Part shown: positions 1 to 7,247 of the stretch, piece after piece
Layout of the letters: every line of letters begins with the position of its first letter
How positions within the stretch are numbered: position 1 is the stretch's first letter
Assembly (NCBI GenBank): GCA_023263735.1
Contig: JALQUQ010000064.1
Coordinates: 1-11,146 of the forward strand
From: Paracoccaceae bacterium
Lineage (GTDB): Bacteria; Pseudomonadota; Alphaproteobacteria; Rhodobacterales; Rhodobacteraceae
Reading direction: 5' to 3'
Length of the DNA: 11,146 nt
Program-made: the position numbers and the translations under genes
The notes under the pieces: generated by a model
The model's database searches: none
Told to the model about the DNA's origin: nothing
The model's input: only the letters and a program-made list of their open reading frames with translations

Positions 1-2
1 GA

Positions 3-1526
3 AGATTGGGAGGACATGATGCCGTTGGAAAAGTTGGGACAACCGAACAGAGGATCAACCCCCGGCAATCGCTGATGGCCGCCATGCGCCTGAACATTCC
101 CGCCGTCTTTGTTTCCGGTGGCCCGATGGAGGCTGGCAAGGCCTTGGTCAAGGGCAAGGAACTGGCGCTTGATCTGGTTGACGCCATGGTCACCGCAGCC
201 GACGACAAATACACCGACGAAGAGGTCGAAGCGATCGAAAAGGCCGCCTGCCCGACCTGCGGGTCCTGCTCGGGCATGTTCACGGCCAATTCGATGAACT
301 GCCTGACCGAAGCGTTGGGCCTGTCGCTGCCCGGCAATGGATCGACCCTCGCCACCCATTCCGACCGCAAGCGCCTGTTTGTCGAAGCCGGTCATCTGAT
401 CGTTGACATCACCAAGCGGTATTACGAACAGGGCGACGAAAGCGTTTTGCCGCGCAACGTGGCTAACAAAAAGGCGTTTGAAAACGCCATGGCGCTCGAC
501 ATCGCCATGGGGGGATCGACCAACACGATCCTGCACATCCTTGCCGCCGCCCACGAGGGCAACATCGATTTTGATCAGGACGATATCGATCAACTGTCGC
601 GCAAGGTCCCCTGCCTGTGCAAAGTGGCCCCGGCCAAGCAAGACGTTCACATGGAAGACGTGCACCGCGCAGGCGGGATCATGGCCATTCTGGGCCAGCT
701 CGACAACGCTGGCCTGTTGCACCGCGATTGCGTGACCGTCCATTCGCCCACCATGGGCGCGGCGCTGGATCATTGGGACATCAGCCGCACCAACCACGAT
801 TCCGTGCGCGATTTCTTCAAGGCCGCACCGGGTGGCGTTCGTTCAGCGACCGCGTTCAGCACCTCGAACCGCTATGCCGAGCTTGACCTTGACCGCAAGA
901 ATGGCGTGATCCGCTCGTATGAAAACGCCTTTACCAAAGAAGGCGGTCTGGCCGTTCTGAAGGGCAATATCGCGCTGGATGGCTGCATCGTGAAAACGGC
1001 GGGCGTGGACGAGTCGATCTTTGTCTTCTCTGGCCCGGCCAAGGTGTACGAGTCGCAAAACGATGCCGTCGCCGGAATCCTGAACAACGAGGTCAAAGCC
1101 GGCGACGTTGTGGTGATCCGCTATGAGGGGCCCAAGGGTGGCCCCGGCATGCAGGAAATGCTGTACCCGACCAGCTATCTGAAATCCAAAGGCCTGGGCA
1201 AGGTTTGCGCCCTGTTGACCGACGGCCGTTTTTCGGGCGGAACCTCGGGCCTTTCGATTGGCCATGCCAGCCCCGAGGCCGCAGCGGGCGGCGCCATCGG
1301 TCTGGTACGCGACGGCGATATGATCGACATCGACATCCCGGGCCGCACCATCAACCTGCGGATTTCTGACGCAGAAATGGCCAAGCGCCGCGCCGAGCAG
1401 GACGAAAAGGGCTGGAAACCGGCCAAGGCCCGTCCGCGCAAGGTTTCAACCGCGCTCAAGGCCTATGCAATGCTGGCCTCCTCGGCTGATCGCGGGGCGG
1501 TCCGCGTATTGCCCGACGATCTCTGA
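3..1526 (+). CDS. ilvD: Dihydroxy-acid dehydratase, 5'-partial
   Basis: Dehydrates 2,3-dihydroxy-isovalerate and 2,3-dihydroxy-3-methylvalerate to the 2-oxo acids of valine and isoleucine synthesis; a cytoplasmic Fe-S enzyme. Seen: the Fe-S/Mg signature [10 protein letters not shown] (cysteines at 249, 258 and 267) followed by TANSMNC, and the C-terminal IlvD/Edd signature [16 protein letters not shown] from 1218, then a normal C-terminus ending in TGA. The frame is open to the window edge. A TTG at 6 could formally start it, but that is not the gene start: about 130 N-terminal residues of the roughly 615-residue family are absent. Clean homology begins only at [10 protein letters not shown] (72). 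The bases before it look like a corrupted NCDKITPG region (see findings), so the first CDK cysteine motif is unreadable here. A hairpin terminator follows. Family assignment is very secure; edd (phosphogluconate dehydratase) is less likely given the close match to IlvD motifs. Confidence 0.96.
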   Translation, partial: RLGGHDAVGKVGTTEQRINPRQSLMAAMRLNIPAVFVSGGPMEAGKALVKGKELALDLVDAMVTAADDKYTDEEVEAIEKAACPTCGSCSGMFTANSMNCLTEALGLSLPGNGSTLATHSDRKRLFVEAGHLIVDITKRYYEQGDESVLPRNVANKKAFENAMALDIAMGGSTNTILHILAAAHEGNIDFDQDDIDQLSRKVPCLCKVAPAKQDVHMEDVHRAGGIMAILGQLDNAGLLHRDCVTVHSPTMGAALDHWDISRTNHDSVRDFFKAAPGGVRSATAFSTSNRYAELDLDRKNGVIRSYENAFTKEGGLAVLKGNIALDGCIVKTAGVDESIFVFSGPAKVYESQNDAVAGILNNEVKAGDVVVIRYEGPKGGPGMQEMLYPTSYLKSKGLGKVCALLTDGRFSGGTSGLSIGHASPEAAAGGAIGLVRDGDMIDIDIPGRTINLRISDAEMAKRRAEQDEKGWKPAKARPRKVSTALKAYAMLASSADRGAVRVLPDDL

Positions 1527-1551
1527 TCAGGGTCAAATTCATCGCAACGAC

Positions 1552-1581
1552 CGGGCGCCCCAGTGGCGCCCGTTTTCGTTT
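1552..1581 (+). terminator. Rho-independent terminator after ilvD
   Basis: A perfect 8-bp inverted repeat, CGGGCGCC (1552-1559) and GGCGCCCG (1565-1572), has a 5-nt CCAGT loop and is followed by TTTTCGTTT. It lies 26 nt after the ilvD stop codon and separates ilvD from the next operon. A GC-rich stem with a T-rich tail is the classic intrinsic terminator form. Confidence 0.8.
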
Positions 1582-1727
1582 GCTTCGGAACAAATGCGGA
1601 AACTTTGCGATTGTTGCGGCAACTATGCTGCATCTTGTCGAAAAGACTTGCATCCCACCTGCCGTCTGTTGCCCTGTGGATACTTGCGAAGATATCAATC
1701 ATTACAGTTTGATGTGAGCGATCTACG

Positions 1728-4000
1728 ATGTTGAAAACTCTCTTTGGGGCCTGCTGGGCGCTGACGGTATCCATTGCCACCGTGACCGGCCTTCCCGCAG
1801 CGGCAGAAACCGCCCCCGCCGCCGAACCGACCCGGCTCATTCAGATCGGAAGCGGTTTCGGGGCAGCAGACTCTGCCATTCAGGGGGCCTCGGTCCTGTC
1901 GATGCCGAAAATGCCCACCGCGGCCGAGGCAAAGATCGCTTTCCTGTCAACCATTCTGCGATCAAACACGGTTTCCACCTTTATCGGCGGACCGCAGGAT
2001 CTGGGCGGCAATACGGATCAGCTTTTTGTTTCCGTGCGCGGCGAGGTGTCGCCCGGGCCGGTCGCGCAGCCCAGCGATGGCACGGCCGCGACCCCCGGCT
2101 CAACTGGGCTGGCGCTGACGCTGGATGGCGAGGCCCTTCCCATGGCCGAGGTTGGCGCTCGGATGACGGCAATGGTCGAGGCCGTCGCCCCACGCAGCCG
2201 CCGGATCGCTTTTTTCCAACTCTCTGACCCGAATGGCGTTTTCGCCGCCTATGTCGCTGATTTTCAGCAGGCCGTGTCTGCCAGTGGCTTTGAGATGGTG
2301 GTCGCCGAAATCGGCACCCGTCCCGAGGCCTGCAAACTGGGCGTTTCGCCCGAATTGGCTATGATCGCAGGCCTTGCCGACCGCGTGCCCTTTGGCAATG
2401 GCGATGGCACGACCACCGCTGCAGAGGCGGCGAAGTGGTTGAACGATGCCTTGGCGCGGCCGGGCAAACGCATGGCCGAATGCAACACGACCTATGCCAT
2501 TGTGGTCCGCTCCAATCAGGATGCGGAAACGGCGGTCGCAACGTCGATTGTCGGCGCGGTCTCGCAGGATTTGGACAGCCAGCTTTACCGCGAAACGTTT
2601 GAGGCGAAATTCCTGCTGGGCTCTTCGGATGTTTCCAAGGTCAGCAGTTTTCTGGAAAGCTGCGTTCATTGCCCGAATGAACGGGATCTGACCGCCAAAC
2701 TTCAGGATCTGCGTCAGAAAGAGGTCACGCGCGGGCTTGAGGCCTCGATCTGGGAAGACATCCGCAACGACACCACCTCGGAACGTCTGGAAATCTATCT
2801 TGCCAACTGCGCCCTTTGCGAAAACCGGGCCGATGTCGAAGAGATGATCGCCAAGATCAAGGCAAAGGAGCTTGCCCGCGAAACCGAAAAATCCAGTTTC
2901 ACGGCAGCGTCCAGCACTGGCGATCTGGCAGCCCTGCGTCAGTATCGCGATGGCTGCATTGCCTGCGATTTCAAGACCGAAGCGGAAAGCCTTATTGCCA
3001 CAATCGAGGCGGACGAGGCCTATCGCGGCGAAAACGCCGCGCTAGATGCAGGGATGCAACTGCGCGACCGTGCGGCACTGGAAACATGGATCAAAAGTTG
3101 CGTGACCTGTGACCGCAAAGCCGAAGCCGAAGCGATGGTTGCAGAACTGGTTCAGGCTGAAACCCTGATTGGTCCGGTCTGTTGGCCGCAGGTCTTCCGC
3201 AACAAGGCGGCCCGCGCCAATTGGCCGAGATCGATATCGCCGCTGCGCGCAAAGCCTGTGGTGCCGCCGTTCAGGCGCTGCCGTCGAACATGCAGATGCA
3301 GGTCGTCGCGGCCCGCATCGATCAGGCCGAAGGCGCACATGACAAGGCCGTCGCGGCCTATGACATTGGCGTCGCAGCAGGCCTGCCCGAGGCGCATGGG
3401 CTTGCCGCTTATATGCGGTTTGCCCCCGCTGACGGTTCGGCCCCCGATCTGGTCACGGCCGAGGCATTGGCCGCCGCCGGGGCACAACTGGGCGACTGGC
3501 TTTCGAAAGAAATCCTGATGCTGATCTATTCGCGCGATCTGGTTCCCGGTCATACCGCGGCCGAAGCCGTTGAAATCGCCCGGGGTGTGGCCCAAGAGGG
3601 CAATGTTTCCGGCCAATTCTTCCTTGGCTATTTCCTGCAAAACGGCAAGGGGGTCGCGGTGAATGAGGCGGAGGCCCTTGAGTGGCTGACGAAAGCCGCC
3701 GACGCCGGATATATCCGCGCCTACCCCTTCCTTGCCGAAGTTTACGAACGCGGTCAGGTGGCGCCGGCAGACCCGGCCAAGGCGGGCTCTCTGCTGTGGT
3801 CGGCCCTTTTGGCGGGCGATGCGGTGACCCTTACCCGGTTGACCGATCAACTGGGCGAGCGTCCGCCAGAGGTGATCAAGTTCATCCAGCAAAATCTTCG
3901 CGATGCGGGTGCATTCAATGGCCGTATCGATGGACTTAACGGGCCGGGCACCGTACGAGCCATCCAAGCCTATGCCCAAAGTCTGAACAAACAGGGTTAA
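1728..4000 (+). pseudogene. Secreted Sel1-repeat/peptidoglycan-binding-like protein with CxxC repeats, broken by a frameshift
   Basis: One long gene split by a frameshift near 3183: the frame from ATG 1728 runs to 3518, but the sensible protein continues in the -1 frame from about 3183 to TAA 3998-4000 (about 757 residues rejoined). Seen: an Ala-rich signal peptide (cleavage near residue 26, AAA-ET); a region (~35-290) resembling a degenerate caspase-like domain without its His and Cys motifs (inference); four ~49-residue repeats each with CxxC; after the shift a CLAAG...IDIAAARKAC segment of the kind that precedes Sel1 repeats in alphaproteobacteria; Sel1-like repeats (AEAVEIARGVAQEG, LGYFLQNGKGV, AEALEWLTKAADAGY; 3556-3790); and a C-terminal PG_binding_1-like domain (VIKFIQQNLRDAG, about 3870-3980). 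Probably an exported protein that touches peptidoglycan; function unknown. It is first in the operon and ends 4 nt before the next start. No X-XXY-YYZ slippery site is visible, so a real 1-nt deletion or a sequence error is likelier than programmed shifting. Confidence 0.78.
2622..3161 (+). repeat. Four protein-level tandem repeats with CxxC, period 48-49 codons
   Basis: Within the frameshifted secreted protein, CxxC pairs occur at residues 312/315 (CVHC), 361/364 (CALC), 410/413 (CIAC) and 458/461 (CVTC), spaced 49, 49 and 48 residues. Each is preceded by a helix ending L..(Y/F/W)L..C or similar and followed by an acidic/Lys-rich helix of the type EAE.mi..I.A.E. None is CxxCH, so they are not c-type haem sites. 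DNA identity between units looks low, so these are old, diverged repeats. Confidence 0.75.
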
Positions 4001-4004
4001 GAAC

Positions 4005-4778
4005 GTGACGATCATCAAAGGTTTCCTGCGGGCCACCATCTTGGCACCGATCCTTGCCGCAGGCTCTGCATTTGCCGCCGAACCCCTGTATTGCCCCCAG
4101 AAAGAGGCGCGGATTGCCGTTCTTGGCGATTCCTTGGCCGATGGTCTTTGGGCATCGCTCTATCGCAGTTCGGTCACCTGCAAGACGCTCACGCTTTTTC
4201 GGGTGACCGAAGTGTCGGACGGCCTGATCAAGACAGACCCCAGCGAATGGTCAGAGCGGCTGACCTCCAATCTGGGCGAGGTTGCGACGGCCGATCTGGT
4301 GCTGATCCAGATGGGGGCCAATGACATTCGGCCCATTCGAACCGAAACCGGGCGCGCAATGTTTGGCACCCCGGAATGGGATGCCGCCTACGCAGATCGG
4401 GCGGGGGAATTGCTGTCAGACGTCAAGGTCGTGGCAAATGATGCAATCTGGGTTGGCCTGCCAATCGTGGGCGATGAGGAACTGGAGGTCTCTTACAGCA
4501 AACTTTCGGCGATCCAGTCGGCGTTGATGGCCAAAGACGACCCGTCGGCCAAAACCTCGGTTTTTGTCGATGTGCACGAGGCCACCAAATTCGGAACCGA
4601 GGGTTTTGTGCAAAGCATCGCCCTGAATGAAAACATGACCACATTGCGCGCGCCAGATCGCATCCATTTCACCGAAAAAGGCTATGACATGGTTGTGGGC
4701 GTATTCCGCGATGAACTTGAGCGCCGCCTGCGGAGCCGCGATACGGAGGCACACCTTGATACGTTGGCGCTGCAGTAA
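4005..4778 (+). CDS. Periplasmic SGNH/GDSL hydrolase (DUF459-like)
   Basis: 257 residues. Likely an SGNH-fold esterase or acetyltransferase acting on acyl groups of an envelope polymer. Seen: signal peptide (residues 1-24, hydrophobic LRATILAPILAAGSAFA, cleavage AFA-AE); block I GDSLADG with nucleophile Ser43; VSDGL (block II-like); block III GAND at 104-107; and a C-terminal DRIH with Asp218 and His221, giving a complete Ser-Asp-His triad plus oxyanion Asn. It shares GDSL, GAND and GTPEWD..Y with the next gene and is a diverged tandem paralogue. The GTG start at 4005 lies 4 nt after the previous stop, consistent with coupling; the Shine-Dalgarno is weak (ACAGGG). The signal peptide begins at this start. 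SGNH partners of MBOAT proteins (AlgJ, AlgX, PatB, DltD) are the functional model; deacylase versus transferase cannot be decided here. Confidence 0.88.
   Translation: MTIIKGFLRATILAPILAAGSAFAAEPLYCPQKEARIAVLGDSLADGLWASLYRSSVTCKTLTLFRVTEVSDGLIKTDPSEWSERLTSNLGEVATADLVLIQMGANDIRPIRTETGRAMFGTPEWDAAYADRAGELLSDVKVVANDAIWVGLPIVGDEELEVSYSKLSAIQSALMAKDDPSAKTSVFVDVHEATKFGTEGFVQSIALNENMTTLRAPDRIHFTEKGYDMVVGVFRDELERRLRSRDTEAHLDTLALQ
4745..4749 (+). promoter_or_regulatory. Strong ribosome binding site GGAGG that fixes a TTG start
   Basis: GGAGG at 4745-4749 lies 6 nt before TTG 4756, inside the 3' end of the preceding SGNH gene. It selects TTG 4756 over the in-frame ATG codons at 4684 and 4711, which would place about 24 polar or unrelated residues before the lipoprotein signal and overlap the upstream gene by about 95 nt. 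Confidence 0.75.
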
Positions 4779-5586
4779 CCACCTTGCCGCACTGGCTTTG
4801 GGATGCCTGTCAACTCTGGTTACCGGCTGTTCGACGGCGCAAGATCTGGGCGGGGCACTGGTTGCCCCCCAAAAGCCGGTGCAGGCACAAGTTGCGCAAG
4901 GCTTTCGGCACCAGATCACAAGCGAGCAACCCGCGCGCCTGATGGTGATCGGGGATAGCCTGTCCCAAGGCTTTGCGCAGGCCCTCCAGCAACGCGCCGC
5001 CGAGAGAAAGTTGGCCCTGACCGTTGCCAATCGCGGGCGTGTTTCAACCGGGCTGGCCCGCACCGATTTCCATGACTGGCCCATCGATTTTGCAGTCCTT
5101 GCGGCTGCCGAACAGCCCGACATCGTGGTTGCGCATTTTGGGGCCAATGACATGCAGGGCGTAACGCGCCCCGACAATCGTGCAGCATACGGCACACCCG
5201 AATGGGATTTGGCCTATCGCGCCGAAGCGCGGCGCATTCTGACCACGGCGGCCGAAAATGGCGCGGTCTTCATGTGGCTGGGGCCCGCCCCTGATGGCAA
5301 TTCGGGCTTGGGCAAGCACATGAAATTCATCGCGCCCCTCTTCAAGCTTGAGGCCGAGGCCAGTGGGGCAATCTACCTGCCCCTTGCAGATTTTACCGCA
5401 GATGCCGATGGGAACTTTGCCACGGCGATTGCGATCAACGGGGTGTCCACGACCATCCGCACCGGCGACGGGTCGCATTTCAACCTGACCGGCTATCGGC
5501 TGGTGGCCGACCATATTCTGGATGAACTGCTGCGCCGTTATCCCGTTCTGGAACCCTCGGCAGACATGATCGCAACGTTGCAATAA
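4756..5586 (+). CDS. SGNH/GDSL hydrolase lipoprotein (DUF459-like)
   Basis: 276 residues from TTG 4756, chosen because an ideal GGAGG sits 6 nt upstream and a lipoprotein signal peptide follows immediately: hydrophobic LAALALGCLSTL, then lipobox VTG-Cys25. Mature form predicted to be anchored by lipid. Seen: block I IGDSLSQG (Ser68), GRVSTGLARTD (block II), GAND at 129-132 and DGSHFNLTGY with Asp238 and His241, so the catalytic set is complete. Likely acts on O-acyl (acetyl) esters of an envelope glycan together with the MBOAT encoded directly downstream, as AlgJ/AlgX or PatB do with AlgI or PatA. It overlaps the upstream SGNH gene by 23 nt and the downstream MBOAT start by 1 nt (TAATG), so translation is probably coupled. 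Substrate and direction of reaction are unknown. Confidence 0.88.
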   Translation: MIRWRCSNHLAALALGCLSTLVTGCSTAQDLGGALVAPQKPVQAQVAQGFRHQITSEQPARLMVIGDSLSQGFAQALQQRAAERKLALTVANRGRVSTGLARTDFHDWPIDFAVLAAAEQPDIVVAHFGANDMQGVTRPDNRAAYGTPEWDLAYRAEARRILTTAAENGAVFMWLGPAPDGNSGLGKHMKFIAPLFKLEAEASGAIYLPLADFTADADGNFATAIAINGVSTTIRTGDGSHFNLTGYRLVADHILDELLRRYPVLEPSADMIATLQ

Positions 5587-6977
5587 TGGTCTTTCCAACG
5601 CTCGAGTTTCTGCTGTTCTTTGCCGTCGTGCTGGTGTTGAACCTGCTGTGCGACGGCAGGCCTGCCACCCGCAAGGCCATGCTGATCGGCGCCTCTTACT
5701 TCTTTTACGGCGTTTGGGATGTGCGTTTTCTGGCCCTGATGGGGGGCGTGACCGTGGTGGCCTGGGTTGGCGGACTGTTCGTCACCCGCCCCGGTCTGCG
5801 GCGCCCGGTCTTGATCCTGTCGATCGGCCTGTTGCTGGGCACCTTGGGCATCTTCAAATATGCCAACTTTTTCATCTTGTCGCTGTCGGGTCTGCTCTCC
5901 TCGATTGGGCTGGCGCGCGACATGACCTGGGCGGGGGTGATCCTGCCTGTCGGCATTTCCTTTTATGTGTTTCAGGCCATCAGCTATGTGGTCGATGTGG
6001 CGCGCGGCGATATCGCCCACCGCAAGAACCCGGCCGACGTGGCGCTCTACATCTCGTTCTTTCCGCAACTGGTTGCCGGGCCTATCGTGCGGGCCGCCGA
6101 TTTCCTGCCCCAGATCGATGCACCTCAGCCCCCGACCGCCGCCATCCGCGCCGAAGCGGTTGTGTTGATCCTGATCGGGCTGTTCAAGAAAATGGTCGTG
6201 GCGAACTACCTTGGGGTGTTGCTGGTTGACCCGACCTTTGCATTTCCGGCCGAGCAAGATGCGCTGACGGCTTGGGTCGCGCTGCTTGCGTATGCGTTTC
6301 AGATTTTCTGCGATTTCTCAGGCTATTCCGATATCGCCATCGGGATCGCGCTGCTGCTCGGCTATCGTTTTCAGCGGAACTTTAACCAACCCTATCGCGC
6401 GGCCAGCCTGCGTGAGTTCTGGCAGCGCTGGCATATTTCGCTGTCGTCGTTCATCCGTGACTATCTCTACATTCCCTTGGGGGGCAATCGGGGCGGGGCG
6501 GGGCGCGTTGCCGTCGTTTTGATCGTCACGATGACCTTGGCCGGTCTTTGGCACGGGGCGGCTTGGCCGTTTGTCATGTGGGGCTTTCTGCATGGCGCGG
6601 GTCTGGCGGTCGAACGCCTGTTCCGTGCGCGCGGCCTTCGGCTCGTTCGTCCGGTTGCCACCCTGCTGACCTTTGCCTTTGTCGTGCTGCTTTGGCTGCC
6701 CTTTCGGGCAGGGTCCACGGATGTCGCGCTGCAAATGCTGACCACGATGACGGGCGGTTCCTTGGCCACCAGCGCGCCGATTGCGCTGCCGGTTTGGGTC
6801 CTCCTTGTGATCGGCTTTGCCATGAACCATCTGCCCCTGTCACTCCGAAGCCGCAGTATCGATGCGATTGCGAACCTTCCTGCGATCGGACAAGCGGCGA
6901 CACTTGCGCTTGGCGTTCTTCTCAACTTTGCTTTGTCCCAAGAAGGCACAGCGCCTTTCATCTATTTCCAGTTCTAG
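5586..6977 (+). CDS. AlgI-type MBOAT membrane O-acyltransferase
   Basis: 463 residues, about ten or more hydrophobic membrane segments. MBOAT proteins of this class pass acyl (usually acetyl) groups across the inner membrane to acylate secreted polymers. Seen: N-terminal FPTLEFLLFF; GISFYVFQAISYVVDV; FFPQLVAGPIVRA; FCDFSGYSDIAIGI; FWQRWHISLSSFIRDYLYIP with His283; and LWHGAAWPFVMWG with invariant His323, matching the essential histidine of AlgI in place and motif. The length fits the AlgI/PatA family (~460-520). It starts at ATG 5586, overlapping the stop of the SGNH lipoprotein by one base, so the two are probably made together and form the membrane-to-periplasm acyl relay. Not called algI because no alginate genes are present. 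The last helices are typical of the family, and no truncation is seen. Confidence 0.94.
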   Translation: MVFPTLEFLLFFAVVLVLNLLCDGRPATRKAMLIGASYFFYGVWDVRFLALMGGVTVVAWVGGLFVTRPGLRRPVLILSIGLLLGTLGIFKYANFFILSLSGLLSSIGLARDMTWAGVILPVGISFYVFQAISYVVDVARGDIAHRKNPADVALYISFFPQLVAGPIVRAADFLPQIDAPQPPTAAIRAEAVVLILIGLFKKMVVANYLGVLLVDPTFAFPAEQDALTAWVALLAYAFQIFCDFSGYSDIAIGIALLLGYRFQRNFNQPYRAASLREFWQRWHISLSSFIRDYLYIPLGGNRGGAGRVAVVLIVTMTLAGLWHGAAWPFVMWGFLHGAGLAVERLFRARGLRLVRPVATLLTFAFVVLLWLPFRAGSTDVALQMLTTMTGGSLATSAPIALPVWVLLVIGFAMNHLPLSLRSRSIDAIANLPAIGQAATLALGVLLNFALSQEGTAPFIYFQF

Positions 6978-6989
6978 ACAGAGGGTGCG

Positions 6990-7232
6990 ATGCGCAAGCA
7001 GATGACAAGTTTCACGCTCGCCCTGTGGTTTTTCCTGCTGGCGGCGTGGGTCTTGTCCGGGGATCGGCTGTTGAACTGGGCCTATGAAATGCCCGATCTG
7101 GGGCCGGTTGACGATGCGGTTCTGGCCTTGCTGGATGGGGCGGAAACCCTGCGCAGCGGGGCAGGGCTTCACGATTATTTTGGCGAATTTCGAACATTGC
7201 TGCACAGCTGGACAGGATTCGGGCGCAGCTAA
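6990..7232 (+). CDS. Small single-helix membrane protein, unknown function
   Basis: 80 residues with one hydrophobic segment near the N-terminus (residues 6-23, FTLALWFFLLAAWVLSG), preceded by MRKQ, so it probably sits as an N-in anchor with a ~55-residue periplasmic tail (or it is a signal peptide). The tail is acidic and amphipathic (DLGPVDDAVLALLDGAETLR) with no catalytic motif I recognise. GAGGG at 6981-6985 gives a fair ribosome binding site 4 nt before ATG; M5 (7002) is an alternative start. It lies 12 nt after the MBOAT stop and 15 nt before the next gene, in frame with the compact operon, which supports it being real. It could be an accessory subunit of the acyltransferase complex, but that rests on position only. 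Confidence 0.72.
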   Translation: MRKQMTSFTLALWFFLLAAWVLSGDRLLNWAYEMPDLGPVDDAVLALLDGAETLRSGAGLHDYFGEFRTLLHSWTGFGRS

Positions 7233-7247
7233 CAGGGGGGAAATAGC

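Noticed and set aside
843..1265. 140-codon open frame on the - strand within ilvD
   Set aside because: Opposite-strand shadow of a well-conserved gene in high-GC DNA; its protein has no recognisable domain.
1669..1698. Possible sigma-70 promoter for the operon (TTGCCC, 18-nt spacer, TATCAA)
   Set aside because: Only 4 of 6 matches in each box with a suboptimal spacer. A promoter must lie in 1582-1727 or further upstream, but this one is too weak to list as a feature.
2661..3110. c-type haem binding by the CxxC motifs
   Set aside because: Residues after the second cysteine are P, E, D and D, never H, so the CxxCH rule fails in all four repeats.
3176..3186. Programmed -1 ribosomal frameshifting as the cause of the split gene
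   Set aside because: No X-XXY-YYZ heptamer or strong adjacent stem is visible at GGTCTGTTGGC; a single-base loss is simpler.
3152..4039. 295-codon open frame on the - strand
   Set aside because: It lies antisense to the Sel1/peptidoglycan-binding part, which has clear motifs on the + strand; the - strand protein is rich in Arg, Gly and His without domain logic.
5538..6257. 239-codon open frame on the - strand over the MBOAT start
   Set aside because: Very His/Gln/Arg/Asp-rich, as expected for the complement of a hydrophobic membrane gene.
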